Source of the DNA: Synergistaceae bacterium
GTDB lineage: Bacteria; Synergistota; Synergistia; Synergistales; Aminobacteriaceae
DNA: 13,524 nt
Direction: 5' to 3'
Assembly (NCBI GenBank): GCA_031273365.1
Contig: JAISSA010000194.1
Span: forward strand, 1-13,524
Shown piece by piece: positions 6,166 to 13,356 of this stretch. Numbering within the stretch: position 1 is the first letter of the stretch; each line of letters opens with the position of its first letter. A program made the position numbers and the translations under genes. The notes beneath the pieces were generated by a model that was given only the letters and a program-made list of their open reading frames with translations, was not told the origin of the DNA and did no database searches.

Positions 6166-6972
6166 TCACTCCCGTCCGCCCCGCGGACGCGGAAGAGGAG
6201 TGAAGAGCACGTCGCCCATCTCGATGGCGGGCACATCGGAGCTCTCGGCCCCGACGCTGAACTCCGGGGGCACGTGCACGGGGGAGGCGCTGATGCCCTC
6301 CCGGACCGACGAGGGCGGCGGGGGAACGACAAGGAGCTCGGCCTGTTTTACGCCGAACCGTTCGAGCGCGGCTTTTCGCGTGGCCGGCGTGAAGGACAGG
6401 TCGCTCCACCAGTGGCGATCCGTCCCGCGGACGTTGAAGAACAGCCGGCCGGCGTCCTTTCCTCCACCCTCGGCGACGCGGATGTCGGACGTGGGGGGCA
6501 TCGCCTTCCCCGCGGAGTCAAATTCCACTCCCTTTATCCAGACGAAGGAGCCGCCCATCCAGAAACTCATGCTCTCCCGATCGTAAAGCCCCAGCGATTC
6601 CGCGTTGGCGCGCAGGAAGGGCCGCGCCCGCGAGTAGTTCGGGACCCTTCGCCCCACCCACCAGGCGCCGTTCACCCCGATGGTCCGAAAATCCTCGCGC
6701 AGGTTCGCGGAAAGAGGCGACTGCAGGCGGTCGGCCAGCTGGTCCACCGTGGGACACTCCACGCCGCGCGTGTCGTCCCGGTGAAGACGCATTGCCACGG
6801 TCAGCGCAAGGAGGTCCCCCATGACGAGCTGAAGGTCCGGGTCCGCCTCGACGACGGCCCGGGCGGGGAAAACGGGGACGCACAGCGACAGGGCGACGAC
6901 CAAAATCGTCAGCGCCGCCTTCATGTTTCCGGGATAAAACTTGTTCCTGGCACAAGACACATTCCTGTTCAT
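6166..6972 (-). CDS. Secreted protein of unknown function with a Pro-rich C-terminal region
   Basis: A 268-residue protein that I cannot assign. The N-terminus has a basic region, then a hydrophobic core at about residues 18-35 and an ARA-V cleavage site near residue 39, consistent with Sec export. Residues 40-205 look globular, with a Trp-rich patch (GAWWVGRR near 103, SFWMGGSFVWIKG near 136, RHWW near 187). The rest, with PPPP at about 217-220, is Pro- and Ser-rich and probably extended. Start: ATG 6972 follows GGAAGAGG by 5 bases. ATG 6999 is in frame but 13 bases from the nearest AAGGAG, and that AAGGAG is better placed for a short leader ORF. An extended -10 lies at 7041-7049. Probably periplasmic or outer-surface; function unknown. 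Confidence 0.85.
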   Translation of the reverse strand: MNRNVSCARNKFYPGNMKAALTILVVALSLCVPVFPARAVVEADPDLQLVMGDLLALTVAMRLHRDDTRGVECPTVDQLADRLQSPLSANLREDFRTIGVNGAWWVGRRVPNYSRARPFLRANAESLGLYDRESMSFWMGGSFVWIKGVEFDSAGKAMPPTSDIRVAEGGGKDAGRLFFNVRGTDRHWWSDLSFTPATRKAALERFGVKQAELLVVPPPPSSVREGISASPVHVPPEFSVGAESSDVPAIEMGDVLFTPLPRPRGGRE

Positions 6973-7004
6973 AAAGACCTCTTCCTTTTCATAAGGCATC
7001 GCAT
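6969..7004 (-). CDS. Possible 11-residue leader ORF overlapping the next start
   Basis: ATG 7004 lies 8 bases after AAAGGAG and opens MRCLMKRKRSL, ending in TGA at 6971-6969. The stop overlaps the ATG of the 6166-6972 gene as ATGA, the usual arrangement for translational coupling. The downstream ribosome site lies inside the short ORF. It may be a real coupling leader, or only a relic of the N-terminal region. It has no run of one amino acid that would suggest attenuation. Confidence 0.35.
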   Translation of the reverse strand: MRCLMKRKRSL

Positions 7005-7040
7005 CGCAAAAACTCCTTTCCCGACGGCTCCACGGTGCTT

Positions 7041-7049
7041 ATTTTAGCA
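7041..7049 (-). promoter_or_regulatory. Extended -10 promoter for the 6166-6972 gene
   Basis: On the minus strand TGCTAAAAT fits an extended -10 (TGn followed by a TATAAT-like box, 5 of 6). No -35 is evident, as is common for extended -10 promoters. The predicted transcript starts near 7034 and has a leader of about 60 bases containing the short ORF at 7004. Confidence 0.5.
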
Positions 7050-7126
7050 CGCCGGCGAACCGGAAAAGACCTGCCCGTTCGGCAAATGGAAACGTCGAGC
7101 GAGAATGAAGAGTTTCGTTTTAAAAA

Positions 7127-7139
7127 TGATTTTAAATCA
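7127..7139. promoter_or_regulatory. 13-base AT-rich palindrome
   Basis: TGATTT-T-AAATCA is a perfect odd-length palindrome in the divergent intergenic region, 6 bases left of the larger inverted repeat. It could be a repressor site. AT-rich palindromes of this size also arise by chance. Confidence 0.3.
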
Positions 7140-7144
7140 GGAAG

Positions 7145-7177
7145 ATTTTGGATTGGGCTTCCCGGAGAATCCAAAAT
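7145..7177. promoter_or_regulatory. Perfect 10+10 inverted repeat upstream of the CHASE2/HD-GYP gene
   Basis: ATTTTGGATT (7145-7154) and AATCCAAAAT (7168-7177) are exact complements separated by 13 bases. It sits where the -35 region of the downstream promoter should be (TACAAT at 7191-7196), between two divergent genes. This suggests an operator or activator site; an RNA hairpin of an upstream transcript is the alternative. No T-run follows, so a terminator is unlikely. Confidence 0.55.
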
Positions 7178-7190
7178 TCCCGAAATGCAG

Positions 7191-7196
7191 TACAAT
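7191..7196 (+). promoter_or_regulatory. Candidate -10 box for the CHASE2/HD-GYP gene
   Basis: TACAAT (5 of 6 to TATAAT) lies 37 bases before the ATG, giving a leader near 30 bases that contains TAAGGAG. There is no recognisable -35 at 16-18 bases, which suits a promoter that depends on an activator. Confidence 0.4.
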
Positions 7197-7232
7197 GTTT
7201 CATATCCAATAATTCTGTAAGGAGACGGAAAC

Positions 7233-9464
7233 ATGAATACAGAACGGTGGCGAGATTCTCTCAGCCGCGACCTCTTTAAAATAGACCTGGAAAATCTGAG
7301 CTGGCCCAGGATTCTCTGGATACTGGCGGCATCGTTTCTGGGCGGATGGCTGGCCTGGACCTCCCCCGAGTTCACGGAGGCCCGCGACCGACGGATTTAC
7401 GATCGTCTGTTGCAGTACACTCCGTCCAGCTTCAAATATCCCATGATTCAAATCACGGCGGGCGCGGCTTCCTTTCGCGAAGGGCCCTCGCTGCCGTGGC
7501 CCCGCTCCATGCACGCGCGCCTTTTGCAACATCTGAAGGAAGCCCGGCTCGTCCTCCTGGACATGCCCCTCGAGAAGACAACCTCGCCGGAGGAGGACGA
7601 AGCTCTGGTTCTGGCCGTTCGAGAGCACGGACGCGTGCTGGGGCGTTCTCACGTGGAGACGCTCCAGTGGGGAGGCTCCACTGTGGAGGAGCCCTTTCCC
7701 GTCCTGAGGGACTCCTTTCTGCGGGTGGGCGTGGACAACCGGAAGGAAGACCGCGACGGCGTCTCCCGCAGGGGCGTCTGGGGAGTGGAGGACATAACGA
7801 AAATGAAGTTCCTGTTCCTGCCGTCCCTCGCGCTGACGGCGGCGGAAGAACTGGACCCCTCCATCGTTCCCCTGGAGCGGGGAGATCTGAGGCGGGTGCG
7901 TCTGCCGTGGAAGACCCTGCACCTGGAGCGCAGCCCCGAGGGCCTTGTCCTCTTTCGGATCAACCATCCCCGCACCTCCATTCCGAGCTACGAGTACACC
8001 GATGTCCTGAACGGCAGAGTCTCCGATGCCTCCTTCGCCAACGCGGTAGTCGTCGTCTCCTTTGACGACACGGAAAAAAGGCGCGAAGCGGAGAAATTCC
8101 CGATCGGAAGGGAGAGAACCGTCTCGAAAGGCGAGTTCGTCCTGCATACGATCGCCTCGCTGATGGATTCCTTCTCGTTTTCCGCGCTCCCCCGCGCGAT
8201 CCAGGCTCTGCTGACCTTCCTGCTGGTCGCCGCCTCCACCCTGATGGGGTTTGTCCACTTCAAAAAAAGCCTGGTCTTCCTGCTGCTCCTGCTGACGTCC
8301 TGCTTCACCGTCTCCGTCGGCCTCTTCCTGCAGTTCAACCTGGGGTTTCCCCTGTCGGCCGTCTTTCTTGCGTCGGCGATCGGATACATCGGCAGCCAGG
8401 TCGCGCTTTCCTGGCACCTCGATCGCGAGTGGAACGTGCGCTCGCTCTCCATCCGGCCGCTGCTCGAGCTGGCCCGGAAGACCCAGACGGACATCGACGA
8501 GGGACTGAACTTCGACGACTACCTGCGGTCGATGTGGAACGACATCGAGGACGCAACCGGCGTCGAGCTGAAATCCACCCGCATCGGCGAGAACTTCAGC
8601 CTGGTCCAGAGCTACCTGCAGCGGGCGAGCCGGACCTCCGAACTGGGGCAGGAATTTTTGATCATCCACAACGCGGCCGACAGCCCGCCGCGTCATCGAA
8701 TGCTGCTGCCTCTGCCGATGTGGGGCGATTCGAACAGGTCCAAAATCCAGGAGTACTCCATCATGGGCTGGGACGGGCGAATCCCGACGGAGACCCTGGG
8801 CAGCCTCGCCGCGCTGACGCTTTTCGCCGCGGTGCATTACCACGCCATGGAGGAAAGCCGGCGGCGCAAGGATATGCTGATCAAGACGATCGAGGCGATC
8901 ATGATGGCGGTCGAGGCGAAGGACACGACGACGAGCGAGCACTCCCGCCGGGTCGCGGCCATCTCCAAAAAACTGGCGCAGTGGATGAGGCTTCCCCCGC
9001 AGGAGGTGGACGACATCTACTTCTCCGCGATCATCCACGACATCGGCAAGCTGGGCATCTCCGACAAAGTCCTGAACAAGCCCGGCAGGCTGAACGACGA
9101 GGAACTCGCGGAGATGCGCCGTCACCCCCTCATCGGAGAGAGCATCATGCGCCCCGTCGACCTGCCCGCCTACGTCATGAGCGGCATCCTGCAGCACCAC
9201 GAACGCCACGACGGCAAAGGGTACCCCCACGGCATACCGGGCGAGGAGATGACGATGGCGGGCAGAATCATCAAGGTGGCCGACGTGTTCGACGCCCTCG
9301 TCAACCGCCGCCAGTACAAGGAGCCCTGGACCGAAGAAAAGGTGCGCAACCTCCTGCTGGAGCTCCGGGGCACGGAGTTCGACCCTCAGATCGTGGACAT
9401 CTTCATTCGCAACCTCTACCAGACGAAAAACAACCCGATGTTCTATTACGGAATACAGCTTTAG
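7233..9464 (+). CDS. Membrane CHASE2-type sensor with HD-GYP cyclic-di-GMP phosphodiesterase output
   Basis: A 743-residue signalling protein expected to hydrolyse c-di-GMP. The output domain (about 550-735) has the complete HD-GYP set: H570, H602-D603 with K606 (HDIGK), H632-P633, HHE at 655-657, DGKGYP at 660-665 and VADVFDAL at 682-689. The N-terminus has one membrane helix at about 26-43, an extracytoplasmic region of about 270 residues, then three closely packed helices at about 322-342, 346-367 and 370-392. That topology and the opening (YDRLLQY near residue 56) fit a CHASE2 sensor. The region 405-545 lies between the membrane and HD-GYP parts and resembles a degenerate GAF domain (inference). 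Start: ATG 7233 is 8 bases after TAAGGAG. It converges on mgtE with a 13-base gap. Catalytic assignment is firm; the CHASE2 call is moderate; the ligand is unknown. Confidence 0.93.
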   Translation: MNTERWRDSLSRDLFKIDLENLSWPRILWILAASFLGGWLAWTSPEFTEARDRRIYDRLLQYTPSSFKYPMIQITAGAASFREGPSLPWPRSMHARLLQHLKEARLVLLDMPLEKTTSPEEDEALVLAVREHGRVLGRSHVETLQWGGSTVEEPFPVLRDSFLRVGVDNRKEDRDGVSRRGVWGVEDITKMKFLFLPSLALTAAEELDPSIVPLERGDLRRVRLPWKTLHLERSPEGLVLFRINHPRTSIPSYEYTDVLNGRVSDASFANAVVVVSFDDTEKRREAEKFPIGRERTVSKGEFVLHTIASLMDSFSFSALPRAIQALLTFLLVAASTLMGFVHFKKSLVFLLLLLTSCFTVSVGLFLQFNLGFPLSAVFLASAIGYIGSQVALSWHLDREWNVRSLSIRPLLELARKTQTDIDEGLNFDDYLRSMWNDIEDATGVELKSTRIGENFSLVQSYLQRASRTSELGQEFLIIHNAADSPPRHRMLLPLPMWGDSNRSKIQEYSIMGWDGRIPTETLGSLAALTLFAAVHYHAMEESRRRKDMLIKTIEAIMMAVEAKDTTTSEHSRRVAAISKKLAQWMRLPPQEVDDIYFSAIIHDIGKLGISDKVLNKPGRLNDEELAEMRRHPLIGESIMRPVDLPAYVMSGILQHHERHDGKGYPHGIPGEEMTMAGRIIKVADVFDALVNRRQYKEPWTEEKVRNLLLELRGTEFDPQIVDIFIRNLYQTKNNPMFYYGIQL

Positions 9465-9477
9465 AGGGCGCCCGGCT

Positions 9478-10809
9478 TCAGAGCTGCATGACGACGCGGG
9501 CGACCATAAAGTAGACCATCAGGCCGCCCGCGTCGACAATCGTCGTCACTATGGGCGCGGCCATCAGGGCGGGGTCGAATCGCAGCAGTTTCGCCAGCAG
9601 GGGCAACATGCTGCCGATCAGCTTGGCGAAGACGACCGTTGCGAAAAGACTCAGCCCGACGACCACCCCGAGGGCGAAATTTCCGCTCAAAAACCACTTG
9701 TAACCCACGTTGATGATTCCCAGCACTCCCCCGACGAGGGTGCTGACCCGCAGTTCCTTCCAGAAGATCGCAAACCAGTCGTCGAGGTGAAGCTCGCCGA
9801 CGGCCATGCCGCGAATGATCAGGGTCGACGACTGCGAACCCGCGTTTCCGCCCGTGTCCATCAGCATGGGAATGGCCGAGATCAGCGAGGGAAACGCCGC
9901 GACGAGGGCCTCGTAACGCGTGATGATGCCTCCCGTGAAAAACGCGCTGACCATCAGGATCATCAGCCACCTGATGCGCCGCTTCGCCAGCTCGAAGACG
10001 TCCGTCGAGAGGTAGGGATCATCTGAGGGCTCCATCGCCGCCATGATGTGAAAGTCCTCCGTGCTCTCCTCCTCCAGAACCTCCATCGCGTCGTCGACCG
10101 TGATAATGCCCACGAGATGCCGCTCCGTATCCGCCACGGGCAGGGCGATCAGGTCGTATTTCTGAAAAGTTTCCGCCACCTGTTCGCGGTCGTCGCCGGT
10201 GGCCGCGTAAATGACGTTCGTGCTCATGACGTCGCCTATCCTGTCCGTCATCTCCGACAGCAGAAGGGTTTTCACGGTGACGACCCCCTCCAGAACACGC
10301 CTGGCGTCGGTGACGTAACAGGTGTAGATGGTCTCCTTGTCCATCCCCACCGCGCGGATGCGGGCAAAGGCGTCCGCCACGGTCATCTCCTCTTTCAGGT
10401 CGATGTACTCCGTGGTCATGATGCTGCCCGCCGAGTCCTCCTGATACCTCAAAAGCTGGTTGATCTGGTTGCGCGTGTCCTCCGAAGCGTTTTTCAGGAC
10501 GCGTTTGACCACGTTCGCGGGCATCTCCTCGATGAAATCCACCGCGTCGTCCAGAAAAAGGTCGTTCACGATATGGGAAAGCTCAGGATCGGTCAGCAGG
10601 CCGATAAGGTTCTCCTGCGTCTCCGGAGAAAGGTAGGAAAAAACGTCCGCCGCCGCGTCCTTCGGCAAAGAGCGGAACAGGACGATACGCTGCTCCGGCA
10701 GCAGTTCTTCGAGGTCGTCCGCCAGGTCGACCACGTTCGCATCGACGATCAGCTCCTTGAGCTCCCTGTGCTTTTTTGCGGAGATCAGTTCCGCGATGTG
10801 ATCGGTCAT
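9478..10809 (-). CDS. mgtE: MgtE magnesium transporter
   Basis: Mg2+-selective channel of the inner membrane, gated by cytoplasmic Mg2+. The 443 residues show the normal order: N-terminal superhelical domain (about 1-125), two CBS domains (about 130-190 and 195-255), a connecting helix, then about five membrane helices from residue 281. The pore signature GNAGSQ is at 321-326. The conserved TTIVD near the C-terminus places D426 where the selectivity Asp of Thermus MgtE lies. Length is typical of the family (about 450). Start: ATG 10809 is 6 bases after GGAGGG (10816-10821); an upstream ATG at 10830 is in frame but includes the ribosome site. A TATAAT box lies at 10842-10847. No M-box Mg2+ riboswitch fits the short leader, so control is likely by the protein's own gating. 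Confidence 0.97.
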   Translation of the reverse strand: MTDHIAELISAKKHRELKELIVDANVVDLADDLEELLPEQRIVLFRSLPKDAAADVFSYLSPETQENLIGLLTDPELSHIVNDLFLDDAVDFIEEMPANVVKRVLKNASEDTRNQINQLLRYQEDSAGSIMTTEYIDLKEEMTVADAFARIRAVGMDKETIYTCYVTDARRVLEGVVTVKTLLLSEMTDRIGDVMSTNVIYAATGDDREQVAETFQKYDLIALPVADTERHLVGIITVDDAMEVLEEESTEDFHIMAAMEPSDDPYLSTDVFELAKRRIRWLMILMVSAFFTGGIITRYEALVAAFPSLISAIPMLMDTGGNAGSQSSTLIIRGMAVGELHLDDWFAIFWKELRVSTLVGGVLGIINVGYKWFLSGNFALGVVVGLSLFATVVFAKLIGSMLPLLAKLLRFDPALMAAPIVTTIVDAGGLMVYFMVARVVMQL

Positions 10810-10841
10810 GACGGTCCCTCCATTCTTCAATACGTATTCGT

Positions 10842-10847
10842 ATTATA
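10842..10847 (-). promoter_or_regulatory. Candidate -10 box for mgtE
   Basis: A perfect TATAAT on the minus strand gives a transcript starting near 10835 and a leader of about 26 bases. The -35 position is poor. Further upstream, AGTCTTCCTT (10860-10869) and AGTCTTCTTT (10873-10882) form a near-exact direct repeat with 13-base period that could bind a regulator. Confidence 0.45.
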
Positions 10848-10983
10848 ACCCGACTTCAGAGTCTTCCTTAAAAGTCTTCTTTGGGTTAAAAACCGGGGCC
10901 GGATATTTTGGAAGAAATATAGCATCACGAGATCTATATTTAAGCAGAGAGAATATACTTTTTCCTGCTAATTTATTTTTTTA

Positions 10984-11012
10984 TTGACATAAGGCAAACA
11001 AAGGCGTATTTT
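10984..11012 (+). promoter_or_regulatory. Sigma-70 type promoter of the abgT-like gene
   Basis: Consensus TTGACA (10984-10989), a 17-base spacer and TATTTT (11007-11012). Expected transcript start is near 11019, giving a leader of about 33 bases with AGGGGAG at 11037-11043. This is the best promoter in the window. Confidence 0.7.
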
Positions 11013-11051
11013 AAGCGATAATTTTCTAATATAAACAGGGGAGTGAGAAAT

Positions 11052-12602
11052 ATGACAGAGGAACAAAAAGTGGAACAGAAAACAGGGCAGGGATTTTTTG
11101 CGGGTATTCTTTCGTGGATCGAGAGAGTCGGCAATAAACTTCCCGACCCGATCACGCTCTTCGTCATTCTGGCGGTGGTCGTGGTTTTCATTTCCTGGGT
11201 TTGCAGTCTTTTCGGCGTCAGCGCCGTGCATCCGGGAACCGGTAAGACCATGACCGTGATCAACCTTCTCTCGAAGGACGGTTTCCGGCAGATCTGGAGC
11301 AGGGCCGTCACCAACTTCTCCGGCTTCGCGCCGATGGGCATCGTGCTCGTCGCCGTCATCGGAACGGGAGTCGCCGAAAAAAGCGGTTTCCTTTCGGCAT
11401 TGACGCAGAAGCTGCTCTCGGGCATTCCCCCGATACTGGTCACGCTGATTCTCGTTTTCATCTGCGTGAACGGGAACGTCGCCGGGGATTCCGCCTTTGT
11501 CATCATGCCTCCTCTGGCGGCCGCCACGTACCTCAGCATGGGACGAAACCCCATGGTCGGCATGTTCACCGCCTTCGCCAGCGTCGCCGCGGGCTTCTGC
11601 GCGACCGTCGTCCTGGCCCTTACGGACACCATGGCCTACGGATTCACGGAGAGCGCGGCCAGACTGCTCGACCCGAACTACGCGGCTTCTCCCGCCATCA
11701 ACTACTATTTCCTCGTGGTTTCCTGCCTTGTCCTGACGGTGGTGGGGACCCTCGTGTCCGAGGTGCTGATCGCCCCCCGTTACGCCCACATCGACCTGGC
11801 CAGGTACGGGAAAAGCGAGCAGGCGATCCTGACGCCCGCGCAGGAAAAAGGCATCAAATACGCGCTTCGAGCTCTGGCGGTCACTGTCGTCCTCATCGTC
11901 CTGATGTGCGTCGGATCGGATCCCCTGATGGGCGATCCCGCACAGGGCGGCTCCATCACCTCGCCCGCCGCCCCCTTCATGAGCGGCCTCGTGGTGACCG
12001 TCGCGGTTCTCTTCTTCGTCCCCGGCGCCATCTACGGCTTCGTCAGCGGCAAGTATAAAAACGACAAGGAGATGTTCGCCGACATCACCCTCGCCTTTAA
12101 GGACATGGCCCCCTACATTGTGCTGTGCTTCTTTTGCGCGCAGTTTACGAACTACTTCGGCTGGAGCAACCTGGGCGTCATCATCGCCGTCAAGGGCGCG
12201 GAGCTGCTGAAGGCGCTGAACTTCACCGGCATTCCTCTTCTGATCGGGATTGTTTTCGCGTCCTGCATCATCAATCTCTTCATCGGTTCGGCCTCGGCCA
12301 AATGGGCCATTCTGGCGCCGGTGTTCGTCCCGATGCTGCTGCTCCTGAACCTCGATCCGGCGGTCACGCAGATCGCCTATCGCATTGGAGACTCCATCAC
12401 GAATCCGCTCTCGCCGCTTTTCTATTATTTCCCGGTGATACTGGGTTTTGCCCACCGCTACGAGAAAGACACGGGCATGGGGACCATTATCGCCAATATG
12501 ATTCCATTTTCCTTCTGCTTCACCATCGTCTGGCTGTTGCAGCTCGTCGCGTGGGTCATGCTGGACCTTCCTCTGGGGCCGGGCGGCAAAATTTTCCTGT
12601 AA
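11052..12602 (+). CDS. AbgT-family transporter (p-aminobenzoyl-glutamate type)
   Basis: Inner-membrane secondary transporter of 516 residues, close to the usual AbgT length (about 500-510). The family takes up p-aminobenzoyl-glutamate, a folate breakdown product, and some members export sulphonamides; the substrate here cannot be read from the sequence. Family marks include RVGNKLPDP near residue 25-33, a GDSAFVIMPPL loop at about 145-155, a GSASAKWAILAPVFVPM re-entrant segment at about 412-428, and a D-S-T-PLSP motif at about 447-455. About a dozen hydrophobic helices are visible. Start: ATG 11052 is 8 bases after AGGGGAG (11037-11043). A GTG at 11043 is in frame but overlaps that ribosome site. 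It has its own promoter, and no abgA/abgB hydrolase genes are adjacent, unlike E. coli, so transport here is not obviously linked to cleavage. Confidence 0.95.
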   Translation: MTEEQKVEQKTGQGFFAGILSWIERVGNKLPDPITLFVILAVVVVFISWVCSLFGVSAVHPGTGKTMTVINLLSKDGFRQIWSRAVTNFSGFAPMGIVLVAVIGTGVAEKSGFLSALTQKLLSGIPPILVTLILVFICVNGNVAGDSAFVIMPPLAAATYLSMGRNPMVGMFTAFASVAAGFCATVVLALTDTMAYGFTESAARLLDPNYAASPAINYYFLVVSCLVLTVVGTLVSEVLIAPRYAHIDLARYGKSEQAILTPAQEKGIKYALRALAVTVVLIVLMCVGSDPLMGDPAQGGSITSPAAPFMSGLVVTVAVLFFVPGAIYGFVSGKYKNDKEMFADITLAFKDMAPYIVLCFFCAQFTNYFGWSNLGVIIAVKGAELLKALNFTGIPLLIGIVFASCIINLFIGSASAKWAILAPVFVPMLLLLNLDPAVTQIAYRIGDSITNPLSPLFYYFPVILGFAHRYEKDTGMGTIIANMIPFSFCFTIVWLLQLVAWVMLDLPLGPGGKIFL

Positions 12603-12641
12603 AAACAACCCTTCTCTAAATTCGGAAGCAAACACATCAGG

Positions 12642-12667
12642 CCCCGGCAGCTCGGTCCTGCCAGGGG
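12642..12667. terminator. GC-rich hairpin after the abgT-like gene
   Basis: CCCCGGCAG (12642-12650) pairs with CTGCC-A-GGGG (12658-12667), nine pairs with one bulged A and a 7-base loop, 40 bases after the stop. There is no T-run afterwards, so it is a weak or factor-dependent terminator candidate. Confidence 0.4.
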
Positions 12668-12670
12668 ATT

Positions 12671-12717
12671 TCAGGGGAGCCGGCGAGGGCGCGCAAGCAC
12701 CGCTCCGCCCCCCCTGA
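12671..12717. terminator. Long imperfect hairpin between convergent genes
   Basis: TCAGGGG (12671-12677) and CCCCTGA (12711-12717) close a 33-base interior that is itself partly complementary (GGCGAGGGCG against CGCTCCGCC). It lies between the ends of the abgT-like gene and the minus-strand YdjM-like gene, so a bidirectional terminator is plausible. No T-run is present. Confidence 0.35.
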
Positions 12718-12725
12718 GCCTTCAG

Positions 12726-12773
12726 TTTGAGTATTTAAGCTTAAGCCTGAGTGTTCAAGTCTGAGTGTTTAAA
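12726..12773. repeat. Three 14-base repeats at the end of the YdjM-like gene
   Basis: TTTGAGTATTTAAG (12726-12739), spacer CTTAAG, CCTGAGTGTTCAAG (12746-12759) and TCTGAGTGTTTAAA (12760-12773) share the pattern YYTGAGTRTTYAAR. The last unit contains the stop codon of the minus-strand gene (12771-12769). The block is AT-rich within GC-rich surroundings. Confidence 0.6.
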
Positions 12774-13323
12774 TAAACGTCTGCAACCAGAGTTGACGAA
12801 CGTTCGCCCAGCCCGGAAGGACCTGCGTGTACCGCGACAGCCATACCCAGAGGCAGGAAAGGACGACGAGGCCCGTGAAGATCACCTCGCCCGTGCTCAT
12901 TTTCCCCCACTCGGCGGACATCCGAAAAAATTTCCACCCGAACGTCTTTCGCCAGGGAATCAGCAGGGGAACACGACCGCAGCACGCGTCGCCCAGAATA
13001 TGGATCAGGCCGCCAAGAAACCAGAACGCCGCGCACGAGAACCCAACCTCCTGCGGGCGTTTCGCGACAGCGTTCGAAAAGGTCCCGAGACAGGGCGGCG
13101 TCTCGTCTCCCCAGACGCTGAAGCAAAGGACAAAGCCCGTCACGTAGAGCACGAACCAGTGCGACGTCTTTCTGTGGTGCCGGGGGCTTATCTTCTTCCA
13201 CAGAATGCGCTCGACTCTATCCGGAAAGGTGCTTCCCAGCACGCCCAGAGCCGACGCCAGAAGGGACCCCGTCATGGCCATCAAAACCGCGAAGGTCGAT
13301 ATTCGATGTCCCCTGCCCGTCAA
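12769..13323 (-). CDS. YdjM/DUF457-type membrane protein, putative metal-dependent hydrolase
   Basis: A 184-residue multi-helix inner-membrane protein. It aligns by eye with E. coli YdjM (DUF457): the opening MTGRGH matches MTAEGH, PRHHRKTSHW (47-56) takes the place of the HRGFTHS motif, and HILGDACCGRVPLLIPW (108-124) matches the HILAD-GVPLLWP block. The candidate metal ligands H49/H50, H55, H108 and D112 are present. The family's D-x-D-H element is reduced to a single D35 (PDRVER), so catalytic competence is uncertain. Start: TTG 13323 is the only start that keeps the conserved N-terminal MT--GH; a stop lies just upstream in frame at 13359-13357. It follows the slipin gene by 33 bases and may be cotranscribed with it. 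Family membership is likely; hydrolase activity is an annotation of the family, not demonstrated here. Confidence 0.75.
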   Translation of the reverse strand: MTGRGHRISTFAVLMAMTGSLLASALGVLGSTFPDRVERILWKKISPRHHRKTSHWFVLYVTGFVLCFSVWGDETPPCLGTFSNAVAKRPQEVGFSCAAFWFLGGLIHILGDACCGRVPLLIPWRKTFGWKFFRMSAEWGKMSTGEVIFTGLVVLSCLWVWLSRYTQVLPGWANVRQLWLQTFI

Positions 13324-13356
13324 AGGATGGAAACGCCCCTTTCGCTGCGCGCGTAC

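Noticed and set aside
7200..9230. 676-codon open frame on the minus strand, antisense to the HD-GYP gene
   Set aside because: The plus-strand frame encodes a complete HD-GYP domain with a ribosome site. The antisense frame has no start signal and a composition rich in Asp, Gln, Arg and His typical of reverse-frame reading of GC-rich genes.
10810..10870. M-box Mg2+ riboswitch before mgtE
   Set aside because: The candidate -10 leaves only about 26 bases of leader, far shorter than an M-box, and no matching conserved motifs are visible.
10968..12635. 555-codon open frame on the minus strand, antisense to the AbgT-type gene
   Set aside because: Its product is low-complexity His/Asp/Glu/Arg-rich, the expected mirror of a hydrophobic membrane protein. 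The plus strand has promoter, ribosome site and family motifs.
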